Translations under genes and position numbers: made by a program | Source of the DNA: Pseudomonadota bacterium | GTDB lineage: Bacteria > Myxococcota_A > Polyangia > Polyangiales > Polyangiaceae | Assembly (NCBI GenBank): GCA_023432025.1 | Contig: JAEYVE010000247.1 | Span: forward strand, 1-64,000 | Reading direction: 5' to 3' | Length of the DNA stretch: 64,000 bases | Notes under the pieces: model-generated | The model's input: only the letters and a program-made list of their open reading frames with translations | Told to the model about the DNA's origin: nothing | Database searches by the model: none | Shown: piece by piece, positions 50,558-59,715 of the stretch | Layout of the letters: each line of letters starts with the position of its first letter | Position numbering within the stretch: the first letter of the stretch is position 1

Positions 50558-52135
50558 TCAGCCGTGGTGCCCGGCCATGTACTTGCCCAGCGTGGTGACG
50601 TCCGCGACTTCTGGCGTGGTTTCGTAGACGATGCGTCCCTCGCTCATCACGAGAATGCGATCGGACAGCGCGAAGATTTCTTCGAGATCCGTGCTGACGA
50701 GCAGCACCGCCGTCCCGGCGTTGCGAGCGGCTAGAATGCGCGACCGAATTTCGCTGACCGCCGCGAAATCCAAGCCGAAACACGGGTTGGCCGCGATCAA
50801 CACCGCCACGTCACCGTGGAGCTCGCGCGCGAGCACCGCGCGCTGCACGTTGCCGCCGGAGAGCGAGCCGATGTCCGCGTCCGGCCCCGAAGTTTTGATG
50901 CGAAACTCCTCGATGGCCTTCTTCGCGCGCCGCCGCAGCGGGCCGCGCCGCAATGCCCACTTCAAAAAAGTGAAGCCCGGCCCGTCGAACTCGCGGAACG
51001 CGATGTTTTCCTCCACGCTCATGACGCCGACGCACGCGTTCTTGAGCGGCGCCTCGGGCAAGAGTCGCACGCGGCGCTCTTGCATGGCCGCGCGCGTCGG
51101 ACGGTACGGTTTGCCGCCGACGCGGAGGGCGCCTCCGTGAAGCGGTCTCTGCCCTGCGAGCACCTCCACGAGCTCGTCCTGGCCGTTTCCGGACACACCA
51201 GCGACGCCAACGATTTCTCCGGGTCGCACGCACAGCGTGACGCCCGACAGCACGGCGAGCCCGAGATCGTCCTCCGCGACGAGCGCCTCCGCTTCCAGCC
51301 GCGGCGGCTCCGAGCTTTGCGCCGTGCGCGTGAGCGAGCTCCGCGGCGGCTCCTGCCCCATCATCATTTCCGCCATTTCTTTGGGCGAAAGCTGGCTGGT
51401 TTTTCCTTTGCCTGCGAGCTGCCCACGCCGCAGCACCGTCACGTCGTCCGCGTACTCGGTGACCTCGCGGAACTTGTGCGTGATGAGGGTGACGCTCACC
51501 CGGCCGTCGTGGGCCATTCGCCGCAGCATGCCGAGCACCTCGTCGGCTTCCTGCGGCGTGAGCACGCTGGTTGGCTCGTCCAAAATGACGACGCGACTGC
51601 CGAGGTAGAACTGCTTGAGGATTTCGAGCTTCTGCTTTTCTCCCGCGGAGAGCTGCCGCACGACGCGCCGCGGCTGCACTTGGAAGGGCATGGTTTGCAA
51701 GAACTCGTCGATGCCCCGAAGCTCACGCTTCCAGTCGATGATGGCGGGGACGTTGGCGCGGGAGAGCACGAGGTTCTCCGCGACGGTCATGTTCTCCACC
51801 AACGTGAAGTGCTGGTAAACCATGCCGATGCCATGGCGCTGCGCGTCCCGCGGGCCCTGTACCTTGACGGCTTGGTCGCCAATGGACAGCGTGCCGGCGT
51901 CCGGCTGGTAAAAGCCCATGATGCACTTGACGAGGGTGCTCTTGCCGGCTCCGTTTTCTCCCAAGAGCGCGTGAACGCTGCCGGGGCGCAGCTCGAAGCT
52001 CACTCCGTCGAGCGCGACGTTCGCGCCGAAGCGCTTGGTCATACCGAGCGCCTCGAGCTTGGGCGGTACGCCCACCGGGCGCAGCCCCGAGCCCGGTGAG
52101 CTCTCGTCCAGAAGAGAGAGCGCCGGGCTGGTCAC
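50558..52135 (-). CDS. ABC transporter ATP-binding protein, BMP/nucleoside importer family
   Basis: 525 residues with two nucleotide-binding domains, as in YufO and RbsA-type proteins. The first has Walker A GENGAGKSTL, LSAGEKQK and LDEPTSVL. The second has the degenerate GVSGNGQDEL in the Walker A position and LSGGNVQRA; this asymmetry is usual for the group. Works with the two permeases upstream and the lipoprotein receptor. Unlike many BMP operons, where the ATPase gene follows the receptor gene, here it comes last, 46 bp after the second permease. Confidence 0.92.
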   Translation of the reverse strand: MTSPALSLLDESSPGSGLRPVGVPPKLEALGMTKRFGANVALDGVSFELRPGSVHALLGENGAGKSTLVKCIMGFYQPDAGTLSIGDQAVKVQGPRDAQRHGIGMVYQHFTLVENMTVAENLVLSRANVPAIIDWKRELRGIDEFLQTMPFQVQPRRVVRQLSAGEKQKLEILKQFYLGSRVVILDEPTSVLTPQEADEVLGMLRRMAHDGRVSVTLITHKFREVTEYADDVTVLRRGQLAGKGKTSQLSPKEMAEMMMGQEPPRSSLTRTAQSSEPPRLEAEALVAEDDLGLAVLSGVTLCVRPGEIVGVAGVSGNGQDELVEVLAGQRPLHGGALRVGGKPYRPTRAAMQERRVRLLPEAPLKNACVGVMSVEENIAFREFDGPGFTFLKWALRRGPLRRRAKKAIEEFRIKTSGPDADIGSLSGGNVQRAVLARELHGDVAVLIAANPCFGLDFAAVSEIRSRILAARNAGTAVLLVSTDLEEIFALSDRILVMSEGRIVYETTPEVADVTTLGKYMAGHHG

Positions 52136-52181
52136 GGCGCTCCGTGGGGTAGTGGTGCCATGTGTGTCCTCGTGAGGCGCC

Positions 52182-53105
52182 TCAGCGCACGGTGGTGAGC
52201 TCCGCGGGTTGCGCCGCGGAGGTATGGGTGGCCGAGCTGCTCAGCACCATGATGAGCAGCGTGAGAATGTAGGGGGCCGCGTTGAAGAGGTAGTACCCCG
52301 TGGTCACGCCAACGGACTGAAGCGCGGGACCGAGCGCGCTGGCTCCGCCGAACAAGAGCGACGCGTACAGGCAACGAACCGGATCCCAGCGCGCGAAAAT
52401 GACGAGCGCGACCGCCATGAGCCCTTGTCCGCTCGAGAGCCCCTCGTTCCAGCTGCCTGGGTAAAAGAGGGAGAGAAACGAGCCGCCGACGCCCGCCAAC
52501 GCGCCGCCCGCTGCGGTCGCCAAGAGGCGCACGCGGCCTACGTCGTAACCCATGGCGCGCGCTGCTTCGGCGCTCTCGCCGACGGTGCGTAGCACGAGGC
52601 CGTAGCGCGTATTTTCGAGAGCCCAACGCAAAGCGGGGGCGAGCGCCAAGCCGATCAGGAACAGAACGTTCACCTGCAGCGCAGAGCGGACCTGGGGCAA
52701 GTCGCTCCAGAAGCCGAGCGAGAGCGCCGGAAGACGTGGCGCGCTCGGCTGAATGAGGGGTTTGCCGAGGAAAAATGCGAGGCCGACGCCGAGCAACATG
52801 AGCGCTATGCCCACGGCGATGTCGTTCACGCGCGGCAGCCCGCATAGGTAGCCGTGCAAGAGACCGAAAAGCACGCCAACGGTCGACGCTGCCAGCACCC
52901 CGAGCCAAGCGGAGCCGCTCAGGTACGAAACGCCGTAACCCGACATGGCACCCATCACCAGCGTGCCCTCCAGCCCCAAGTTCACGCGGCCGGACCTTTC
53001 CGTAATGCACTCGCCCAGACTCACGAAGAGAAAAGGCGTGCTGACTCGGATGGCGCCGGCCAGAACGGCGAGCGGAATGCCCCAGTACCCGAGCGCGGTG
53101 TCCAT
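52182..53105 (-). CDS. ABC permease, nucleoside importer (YufQ/NupC-like)
   Basis: 307 residues from ATG 53105; an upstream open frame to 53840 lies in the other permease gene and is noise. About eight helices and the BPD_transp_2 signature ECITERSGRVNLGLEG near residue 35 and EAARAMGYDVGRVR in the cytoplasmic loop that contacts the ATPase. Starts two bases after the stop of the first permease gene. Partner of the permease at 53108-54232. Confidence 0.92.
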   Translation of the reverse strand: MDTALGYWGIPLAVLAGAIRVSTPFLFVSLGECITERSGRVNLGLEGTLVMGAMSGYGVSYLSGSAWLGVLAASTVGVLFGLLHGYLCGLPRVNDIAVGIALMLLGVGLAFFLGKPLIQPSAPRLPALSLGFWSDLPQVRSALQVNVLFLIGLALAPALRWALENTRYGLVLRTVGESAEAARAMGYDVGRVRLLATAAGGALAGVGGSFLSLFYPGSWNEGLSSGQGLMAVALVIFARWDPVRCLYASLLFGGASALGPALQSVGVTTGYYLFNAAPYILTLLIMVLSSSATHTSAAQPAELTTVR

Positions 53106-53107
53106 GC

Positions 53108-54232
53108 TCAGCGCGCCTCCGCGAGGCGGCCAAACAGCGCGAGCTTGCCGCGGTAAACCTCGCTGGCCAAAAGCACCACGAACAGAATGCCTTGCATCAC
53201 GCTCACCGTTGCGTCGGGCAAACCAAAGGTACGCTGCAGAAGACCGCCGCTCGCGCTGATGCCACCGAGGAGAAGCGCGACCGGAACCACCGCGAGCGGA
53301 TTGTGACGAGCGAGGAACGCCACCAAGATGCCGGTGTAGCCGTAGCCCGCCACCAGAGAGGCGTTCGCTTTGCCGTGAACCGCCGCAACCTCGACCATGC
53401 CCGCGAGGCCAGCGAGAGCCCCCGCGATGACGCACGTGATGACGACCAACCTGCCGACGTCGAGCCCCATGAGCCGCGCCGCGCGAGGGTTCCCGCCCAC
53501 GATTCGGCCGCTGAAGCCGAACGTGCTGACGTTCATCAACACGTAACACCCCAAGCACGCCACGAGGCCGTACGCGAGGCCCCAGTGCACGTCCAATCCG
53601 GGGAGGGTGCCCAGCAGGTTCTCGTCGCCGATGTAAGCCGTCGATGGCTTGTTCAAACTGGCGGGGTCCTTCAAAGGGCCTTCGACCAAGTGGTGCAGGA
53701 GCGCGATGGCGATGTAGGAGAGCAAGAGCGAGCTGATGGTTTCGTTCACTCCGCACCACGCGCGCAGCGCGCCGGCGGCTCCAACCCACAGGGCGCCAGC
53801 CACCATGCCTGCGGCCATCATGAAGAGGGTCACGGCCCACGGAGACGAGCCGGTCATGAGGAGCGGCGTAACGGCTGCAGCGACGCCCCCCACGACGACG
53901 GCCCCCTCGCCGCCGATGACGATGAGACCCAGCCGGGCGGGCAGCGCGCAGCAGAGACCGGTCAACATGAGCGGAGCGGCGCGCACGAGCGTATTTTGGA
54001 AGGAAAACCAGGTACCGAAGGCGCCGCGGTACATTTCCGAGTACACGGCGAGCGGCGAGTGCCCCGCGAGCGCGACGAAAACCCCGAAGAGCGCGAGCGA
54101 GACGCCGAGCGCGGCGATGGGCAGCAAGGCGCCATCGATCCCCCTGGCTCCCTTCTGGACCACGCTCCGGACGAAGCTCTCACCGGAGTCCGAGCGCACC
54201 ACGACACTGACAGGCGACGTGCCCGCTTTCAT
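53108..54232 (-). CDS. ABC permease, nucleoside importer (YufP/NupB-like)
   Basis: 374 residues from ATG 54232 (a TTG four codons upstream is also open). BPD_transp_2 family: helices through the chain, with GLCCALPARLGLIVIGGEG, GVNETISSLLLSYIA and PRAARLMGLDVGRLVV, the coupling-helix region. Forms the heterodimeric channel with the next permease. The 127-bp gap to the receptor gene may hold extra control or simply allow higher receptor expression. Confidence 0.92.
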   Translation of the reverse strand: MKAGTSPVSVVVRSDSGESFVRSVVQKGARGIDGALLPIAALGVSLALFGVFVALAGHSPLAVYSEMYRGAFGTWFSFQNTLVRAAPLMLTGLCCALPARLGLIVIGGEGAVVVGGVAAAVTPLLMTGSSPWAVTLFMMAAGMVAGALWVGAAGALRAWCGVNETISSLLLSYIAIALLHHLVEGPLKDPASLNKPSTAYIGDENLLGTLPGLDVHWGLAYGLVACLGCYVLMNVSTFGFSGRIVGGNPRAARLMGLDVGRLVVITCVIAGALAGLAGMVEVAAVHGKANASLVAGYGYTGILVAFLARHNPLAVVPVALLLGGISASGGLLQRTFGLPDATVSVMQGILFVVLLASEVYRGKLALFGRLAEAR

Positions 54233-54359
54233 GAAGACCTCCAAGAGCGCGCCTCGACGCGCCGACTCACATCTCGCTCATCCCTCTCACCCCACCAGTC
54301 CAGCGTCCATCGTGGCCGCTGAACCACTCCCCAATCCCGGGAGTTACCAGTCGCGGGAG

Positions 54360-55541
54360 CTACTTGGTCGAGCCCTTCACGCCCTCGACTAGGTAATTCA
54401 TGCTCTCCAGAGCAATGTCGGTCTGCCCTTGCTCCGTACCGGCGGCGAGGATCTCCTTTCCGGTGTTGTCTTTCAGCGGCCCCTTGAAGATCGTGAGCGT
54501 ACCGGCGGTCAGTTTCGCCTTTGCTTCGTCTGCTTTGCGCCGGGCTTCGTCCGGCACCGCGGGGCCGTACTCCGACATTTTGACGAAGCCTTCCTTGAAG
54601 CCGCCGCGAACGAGGTGCTCGAAGGGTTTCCCACTTTGCACCCCCTCGATGTACTTCTTGTAGATGACGGCCCAGTTCCACTCGGCGCCCGTCAGGTATC
54701 CGCGCGGCGCGAGCTTGGCTTGGCTGGCGTGGTACCCGGAGCTGAATACACCGCGGCGCTCGGCCGTCTCCACGATGACCTTCGGAGAGTCCACGTGTGA
54801 GGTGAGCACGTCCGCGCCCTGATCGATCAAGCTGTTGGCAGCCTCGGCCTCCTTCACGGGCAACGACCAGTCGCCGGTGAAAATGACCGTGGTTTCGGCC
54901 GTTGGGTTCACCGAGCGCGCGCCCAGAGTGAAGGCGTTGATGTTGCGGAGAACCTGCGGAATGGGTTTGGCCGCAATGAAGCCCAGCTTGTGAGTCTTCG
55001 ACGTGAGCCCCGCGGCGACGCCCGCCACGTACTGGGCCTCGTCGATGTAGCCAAAGTAACTGCCGACGTTCTTGGGGTGCTTGCCCTCGGTGTACAGGCC
55101 ACCGCAGTGAAGAAACGTGACCTGGGGGTACTTGTCCGCCAGCTTGAGGATGTGCGGGTCGAAGTAGCCGAACGAAGTCGGGAAGAGCAGCTTGGCCCCG
55201 TCCAGATTGATCATGCTTTCCATGGTCTTCTGAACCGCCACCGTCTCCGGCACGCTCTCTTCTTCGCGAACCTTCACGCCGCCGAGCGACGAAACCGCGG
55301 AAGCCCCTTCGGCGTGGGCCTGGTTGTAACCGTAGTCGTCCTTCGGGCCTACGTAGATGAAGCCGACCGTGAGGCCCTCGGCGCCAGAGGGCTTGGCGGC
55401 GGCGATCTCCGCCGAGGTGGCTCCGGTGGTTTCCGCGCTCTGGCTCTTGCCGCAGCCGAAAAGCGGCGCGGTGAGGAGCACCGCCAACGAGAGAGTCATG
55501 GTTCGCCGCCCGACGCCGTCCGCCCTATCTTCGACACTCAT
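54360..55541 (-). CDS. BMP-family substrate-binding lipoprotein
   Basis: 393 residues from ATG 55541; an internal ATG at 55499 is also possible. Signal with the lipobox PLFGCG. BMP/Med domain: TVGFIYVGPKDDYGYNQAHAEGA, LLFPTSFGYFDPHILKLADKYPQVTFLHCGG, FGYIDEAQYVAGVAAGLTSKT and ISGADVLTSHVD-like segments, ending in WNWAVIYKKYIEGV. Such receptors bind purine nucleosides or related ligands outside the membrane. First gene of the importer operon. Confidence 0.92.
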   Translation of the reverse strand: MSVEDRADGVGRRTMTLSLAVLLTAPLFGCGKSQSAETTGATSAEIAAAKPSGAEGLTVGFIYVGPKDDYGYNQAHAEGASAVSSLGGVKVREEESVPETVAVQKTMESMINLDGAKLLFPTSFGYFDPHILKLADKYPQVTFLHCGGLYTEGKHPKNVGSYFGYIDEAQYVAGVAAGLTSKTHKLGFIAAKPIPQVLRNINAFTLGARSVNPTAETTVIFTGDWSLPVKEAEAANSLIDQGADVLTSHVDSPKVIVETAERRGVFSSGYHASQAKLAPRGYLTGAEWNWAVIYKKYIEGVQSGKPFEHLVRGGFKEGFVKMSEYGPAVPDEARRKADEAKAKLTAGTLTIFKGPLKDNTGKEILAAGTEQGQTDIALESMNYLVEGVKGSTK

Positions 55542-55675
55542 AGTCGAGACGTATGCGAAACTTCGTGTTTCGGCGCCGTGCCGTCCTCGATTCGGCTCCG
55601 ATTTCCGATACAGTTGCGTGGACTCCACCGGCCGGGTGAGCTGACGCCCGGAATGGGCGTGGGGCTTCCTCTCCG

Positions 55676-55759
55676 CCAGTTACCGAACGCCAGTCACCGA
55701 ACGTCAGTCACCGAACGTCAGTCACCGAACGCCAGTCACCGAACGCCAGTCACCGAACG
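55676..55759. repeat. Six 14-bp tandem repeats
   Basis: Six head-to-tail units (55676-55689 through 55746-55759) with the consensus YCAGTYACCGAACG; differences are limited to two positions. The last CCGAACG joins CGTTCGG to form a perfect 14-bp palindrome at 55753-55766. The period is not a multiple of three and no gene covers it. The array lies between the receptor gene promoter and the 3' end of the next minus-strand gene. Confidence 0.9.
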
Positions 55760-55775
55760 CGTTCGGGAAGCACGC

Positions 55776-56159
55776 TCAACCGGCGTACGCTGCGTGGGCC
55801 ACCACGAGGATCACGGAGTGGCACGAGGCGGAGCCGAGCTGCCCCTCGCAGCGAGCGTCCACCTGAAAGTGCGTTTCTCGCGCGCGCAGTCCGCGCAGCA
55901 CCTCGTACGTGAGCTCATAGCCGCCGTTCCGACACGCTGGATCCGTGCAGGGCAAGTCCACGAGAGCTGGCGCGCGATCCACGACCACGATTTTGGCGTG
56001 CCGGGTGCTCGAAGACGCTCCGGGGCGCTTCTCTTCGATATCGAGTCGAAGCGAAACCAACCCGGGGACCTCCACGGAAAGGCGCTTGGCGCTGTCCTCT
56101 CGTTCACGTCGACGCTGAGCCTCGACTGCGCCCGGCGATATTGGTTTGCGGCCTCTCAT
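55776..56159 (-). CDS. Small Cys-containing protein, conserved hypothetical
   Basis: 127 residues. A basic N-terminus (MRGRKPISPGAVEAQRRRERED) precedes a globular part: VPGLVSLRLDIEEK, VDLPCTDPACRNGGYELTYEVLRGLRARETHFQVDARCEGQLGSASCHSVILVVAHAAY. The CxxxxC...C...C arrangement could bind a metal ion. The pattern is that of a real folded protein, not a shadow frame. Function unknown. Its 3' end is 16 bases from the tandem repeat. Confidence 0.65.
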   Translation of the reverse strand: MRGRKPISPGAVEAQRRREREDSAKRLSVEVPGLVSLRLDIEEKRPGASSSTRHAKIVVVDRAPALVDLPCTDPACRNGGYELTYEVLRGLRARETHFQVDARCEGQLGSASCHSVILVVAHAAYAG

Positions 56160-56519
56160 GATTCCCTCTTTGCCGTGACTCGAAGAGCTCTCTCCGAGCT
56201 TCCGGCTACAGCGGTGCGAACCAACGCGGCAAGCGACACCACAACCAGAACGCCAAAGGTACCACGGATCACCTCCCCCGCCTAAAAGCCGCCTTTCGTT
56301 TCAAAACGAGCCGCTCGGTCTCGCCCACACTTTCACGTCATTTCTGGGTCTTCGCGAGAGCGCCGCACACGAGCGCCGCTAGAGAGCTAGCGAATCTGCC
56401 CCACCAGGAGAAAAAAGACCCCGCGGCGCCCGTGACTCATCGAGGCCCGTGCATTTCGAGAGCGGGACAGAGTCGCCAGGCAGAATGCGAGGTCGCCTTC
56501 CGTGGCGTACGGTTGCCCC
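56160..56519. other. Intergenic region between divergent genes
   Basis: 360 bp without a gene. It must hold the promoters of the small Cys protein (minus) and the lipase-like gene (plus). The only structure I see is a 6-bp palindrome with AGAG loop (CGCTAG/CTAGCG, 56377-56392). Confidence 0.4.
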
Positions 56520-57818
56520 ATGCAGATGCTGCGTGGCCTCAAAGCTCTGGCGCACGACGCGGTCGACTGGACCACCGAGCTCGTACGCGACGGCCACGAG
56601 TCGTCGGCGCGCGCCGTCATGAGGGTGCTCGGTCGAATCGAGCCTTTGGCCGAAGTGTCGAAGGACGTCGACGAGACGCGGCGTCTCATCACCGACGGCG
56701 TGCTCGGAACCGTTCGAGGCGTGAACCGTGCGGCTCAAAAGCTCACCGACGCGACGCTCGACGCGCTCGACTCGCAAACGCTCGACTCGCAGTCACAGCT
56801 CCGGGATTCTGCTCCCGCCGCGCTTCCTTTGCGCTCCGACGCTTTCGGATCGCTTCCCTGGCTGAGCGACGCCGCGCTGGGTGTCCTCAACGGAACCGTG
56901 GGTCACTACTTGCACAGCGCCAAGAACCCTCTCGACCTCGGGATGAAGATCCGCTTCGGCGCTGGCTACCTGCCGGACGAGCCCGAGGAGCTCGCGCGCT
57001 CCCTCCGCACTGCCCGACCGCGCGTCGCACTCTTTCTTCATGGCCTGAGCGCCACAGAGTGGTCCTGGTGCTTCGATGGCGCCACTTATTACGGCGATCC
57101 GGGCGCCTCGTTCGGTGCGTTGCTCGAACGTGACCTCGGCTACACGCCTCTCTACCTGCGCTACAACTCCGGGCGTCACGTCTCGGAGAATGGCCGGGAG
57201 CTTGCCGCTCTGCTCGAGCGCGTGGTGGATGCCCTCCCTGCGCCCGTCGAAGAAGTTTTGCTCGTGGGACACAGCATGGGCGGCCTCGTCGCTCGGAGCG
57301 CGTGCCACTACGCCAGCCTGGAGAACCGAAGCTGGGTCAGCCACGTCAAACGAGTGTTTTCGATCGGAACGCCGCACCGCGGCGCGCCCCTCGAAAAGCT
57401 GGGCGCGCTCGTCACCGCGACGCTCGGAGCCATCGATGCACCAGGGACGCGCATCCCCGCGCGCATTTTGGCTGGGCGAAGCTCGGGAATGAAAGACGTG
57501 CGCGGCGGCGCGCTGGTGGACGAAGACTGGCTCGGACGAGATCTCGACTGCTTCGACACGCCTCAGATGACAGCCATCCCGCTGCTGCCGAACGCCCGCT
57601 ACTACTTCATTTGCGCGACCGTCACCCGTGATCCGGCGCACCCTCTGGGACAGCTCGTCGGTGACCTCTTGGTCCGGGTACCGAGCGCTTCGGGAACACG
57701 GGCCGAAGGCCACACGTTCCCCATCGAGGTACACACTCATGGCGGCCTCCTGCACCATCAGCTCCAGAACCACCCAGCGGTTTATGAGCAGCTCCGGAAG
57801 GCGTGTAGCGACGCGTAA
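56520..57818 (+). CDS. Alpha/beta hydrolase, lipase-like (PGAP1/triacylglycerol lipase type)
   Basis: 432 residues from ATG 56520 (MQMLRGLKALAH); an in-frame start 18 bases upstream is possible. A helical N-terminal region (about 1-140) precedes the hydrolase: oxyanion strand VALFLHGLSATEWSW, PLYLRYNSGRHVSENG, and nucleophile elbow LVGHSMGGLVAR, then IGTPHRGAPLEKLG, the classic lipase sequence. A C-terminal His in HTHGGLLHHQL may be the catalytic His. No signal peptide, so probably cytoplasmic or exported by other means. Substrate unknown; lipid or polyhydroxyalkanoate esters are possible. Confidence 0.85.
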   Translation: MQMLRGLKALAHDAVDWTTELVRDGHESSARAVMRVLGRIEPLAEVSKDVDETRRLITDGVLGTVRGVNRAAQKLTDATLDALDSQTLDSQSQLRDSAPAALPLRSDAFGSLPWLSDAALGVLNGTVGHYLHSAKNPLDLGMKIRFGAGYLPDEPEELARSLRTARPRVALFLHGLSATEWSWCFDGATYYGDPGASFGALLERDLGYTPLYLRYNSGRHVSENGRELAALLERVVDALPAPVEEVLLVGHSMGGLVARSACHYASLENRSWVSHVKRVFSIGTPHRGAPLEKLGALVTATLGAIDAPGTRIPARILAGRSSGMKDVRGGALVDEDWLGRDLDCFDTPQMTAIPLLPNARYYFICATVTRDPAHPLGQLVGDLLVRVPSASGTRAEGHTFPIEVHTHGGLLHHQLQNHPAVYEQLRKACSDA

Positions 57819-57916
57819 CGCCGCAGTGGCGCATGAATTTTCCACCGTAGCCGCTTCACGCGTACGTTTTCTCGAGCTCGTGTGATCGATTCGTCGGGGT
57901 TGTGCATGGACCACCC

Positions 57917-59629
57917 ATGACCCCTTTCTCCGTTCGCGCCTTCGGCCCTCGCCTTCTCGCCCCTTTGGCGCTGCTCTTGGTCAATGGCTGCCAGGCCCCC
58001 GCGGACGACGGCGGCGCCTCGGTTCCACCTGGCTCTTGCAGGTCCGAGCTCAGCCCGTGTGAGAACGCGTGCGTGAACCTCACGAGCGACCCGAACCACT
58101 GCGGGGCGTGTGGAGTGAGTTGCCAGGCGGGGCAGTCTTGCCTGGGCGGAGCCTGCTCCTGCCGGGACGGGCTATCGGCGTGCGGAGCGAGCTGCGTCAG
58201 CCTGGCGAGCGACGGCGCGAACTGTGGGCAGTGCGGCGTCGCCTGCGCCGGAGGACAAGTGTGCTCGCTTGGCGCGTGCGCCGACGCCTGCGCCGACGGC
58301 CTAACACAGTGCGGCTCGAGCTGCGTGGATGTGATCAACGACGCCCGACACTGTGGCGGCTGCAACACGGCGTGTCCCTCCGCCTCGCTCTGCACGGCGG
58401 GAGTTTGCATGTGTGATCCCGGCCTCTCGTTGTGCAACGGCGCGTGCGTCGGCACGCAGACGTTCCAAACGGATCCCTCGAACTGCGGCGCGTGCGGAAA
58501 CGTGTGTGGGGCGGGACAGAGCTGCAACGCGGGTCTGTGCTCGGGCTCCTCCGGCGTCGGCGGCTCCCCAGCTACGGGCGGCGCAGCTGGCAGTGGCGGT
58601 TCGGGAGGCACCACGAGCGGCGGCGGCGGCAGCAACGCGGGCGACGGTGGCAGCAACGCGGGCGGCGGCGGCGCGGGTGGAAGCGGCGGCGCGGGCGGCA
58701 GTCCGGGCAAAGTGTTCAGCCAATGCCGCTTTCACTTCGGCACCATCGACGCGAAGGCGAAGGAAAACCCGTCGATGATCCCCGAGCTCGACTTTTTCAC
58801 GCCGGGCTGGATGGGCCTCAGCGACGCCTTCGACCAACAGTACGTCTGCGACGAAACCAACCCGAACAACGGCGTGCTCCGCAATCAAGTGCCCGTCATC
58901 GTCGCCTACGTGGCGGCGTTCTACGCCAAGAGACACGACGGCCAATGCGACTGCAACGTCACGACGTGTGGACAGAGGAACGGGCGCCCGCTCGATCTCT
59001 GTAACTTCGGATCGGCGTACATTCAGCAGAACCTGGCGAGCATCGTGAACGTGTACCGAAGCTACGCGCAGGGCTACGCGAACTGCTACGGCACGACGCG
59101 CCCCATCGTCTTCGAAATGGAGCCGGACCTGTATCAGTACACCTACGACTCACAGACGGATCCGATGACGCCCGCCGAGGTCGCATCCATGCTGAGTCAG
59201 TTCGTGGGCGCCATCAAACAGCACCTGCCGAACGCGCATTTCTCCATCGACATTTCGCCGTGGGTCGCGCCAAGCAACGGCAGCGATCACGGCGCCAACT
59301 GGTACGGCAACTTCGACATGTCCCTCTTTACCTTCGCCAACACGTCGGGCGGCAGCACGCAGGGCAACACGGCCCTGATCCGCTCTTCGAACAACATGAC
59401 CTGGGCCGGCGTGCGGAACGCCTCGGGCAAGGTCGTGCTCGCGGACACGGGTTACGGCGCCAACGGGAGCCCGGCCGGACACGATTCGACTTGGGATACC
59501 GTGTCCAACATCAACGCACGCATCGCGGACGGCGTGCTGTCGATCAGCCAGTACAATCCGAAGCCGGACTGGGGCAACACGATCGCGCAAATTCGCAGCC
59601 AGCTCGCCACCCCGTCCTATTGCCCCTGA
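57917..59629 (+). CDS. Lipoprotein with four STIG1-like repeats and a glycosidase-like domain
   Basis: 570 residues from ATG 57917; an in-frame ATG lies 15 bases upstream. Signal with the lipobox LLVNGC. Four Cys-rich STIG1-type units (about 40-205), each with the pattern NxxHCGxCGxxC...C...C. A Gly/Ser-rich linker (about 210-265) leads to a domain of about 300 residues with FHFGTIDAKAKENPSMIPELDFFTPGWMGL, FEMEPDLYQYTY, IDISPWV, GNFDMSLFTF and VLADTGYG, which looks like a TIM-barrel glycoside hydrolase; Glu in FEMEPD is the best candidate for a catalytic residue. Probably a surface polysaccharide enzyme or binding protein. Family not recognised. Confidence 0.8.
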   Translation: MTPFSVRAFGPRLLAPLALLLVNGCQAPADDGGASVPPGSCRSELSPCENACVNLTSDPNHCGACGVSCQAGQSCLGGACSCRDGLSACGASCVSLASDGANCGQCGVACAGGQVCSLGACADACADGLTQCGSSCVDVINDARHCGGCNTACPSASLCTAGVCMCDPGLSLCNGACVGTQTFQTDPSNCGACGNVCGAGQSCNAGLCSGSSGVGGSPATGGAAGSGGSGGTTSGGGGSNAGDGGSNAGGGGAGGSGGAGGSPGKVFSQCRFHFGTIDAKAKENPSMIPELDFFTPGWMGLSDAFDQQYVCDETNPNNGVLRNQVPVIVAYVAAFYAKRHDGQCDCNVTTCGQRNGRPLDLCNFGSAYIQQNLASIVNVYRSYAQGYANCYGTTRPIVFEMEPDLYQYTYDSQTDPMTPAEVASMLSQFVGAIKQHLPNAHFSIDISPWVAPSNGSDHGANWYGNFDMSLFTFANTSGGSTQGNTALIRSSNNMTWAGVRNASGKVVLADTGYGANGSPAGHDSTWDTVSNINARIADGVLSISQYNPKPDWGNTIAQIRSQLATPSYCP

Positions 59630-59664
59630 GGGACGACACGGAGCCGCGGCCCGCCTCACGCGCC

Positions 59665-59702
59665 CGAGCCTCCGCCGCGCTGGAAGCGTCGGCGGAGGCT
59701 CG
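59665..59702 (+). terminator. Hairpin after the STIG1-repeat lipoprotein
   Basis: A 13-bp stem (59665-59677 with 59690-59702) with a 12-nt loop that can pair further (CGC/GCG). It lies between the convergent lipoprotein and reductase genes. CTCTTCCC follows; no long T-run. Confidence 0.6.
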
Positions 59703-59715
59703 CTCTTCCCGCGAC

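Noticed and set aside
55676..55759. CRISPR array
   Set aside because: Units are 14 bp without spacers, and no cas genes are near.
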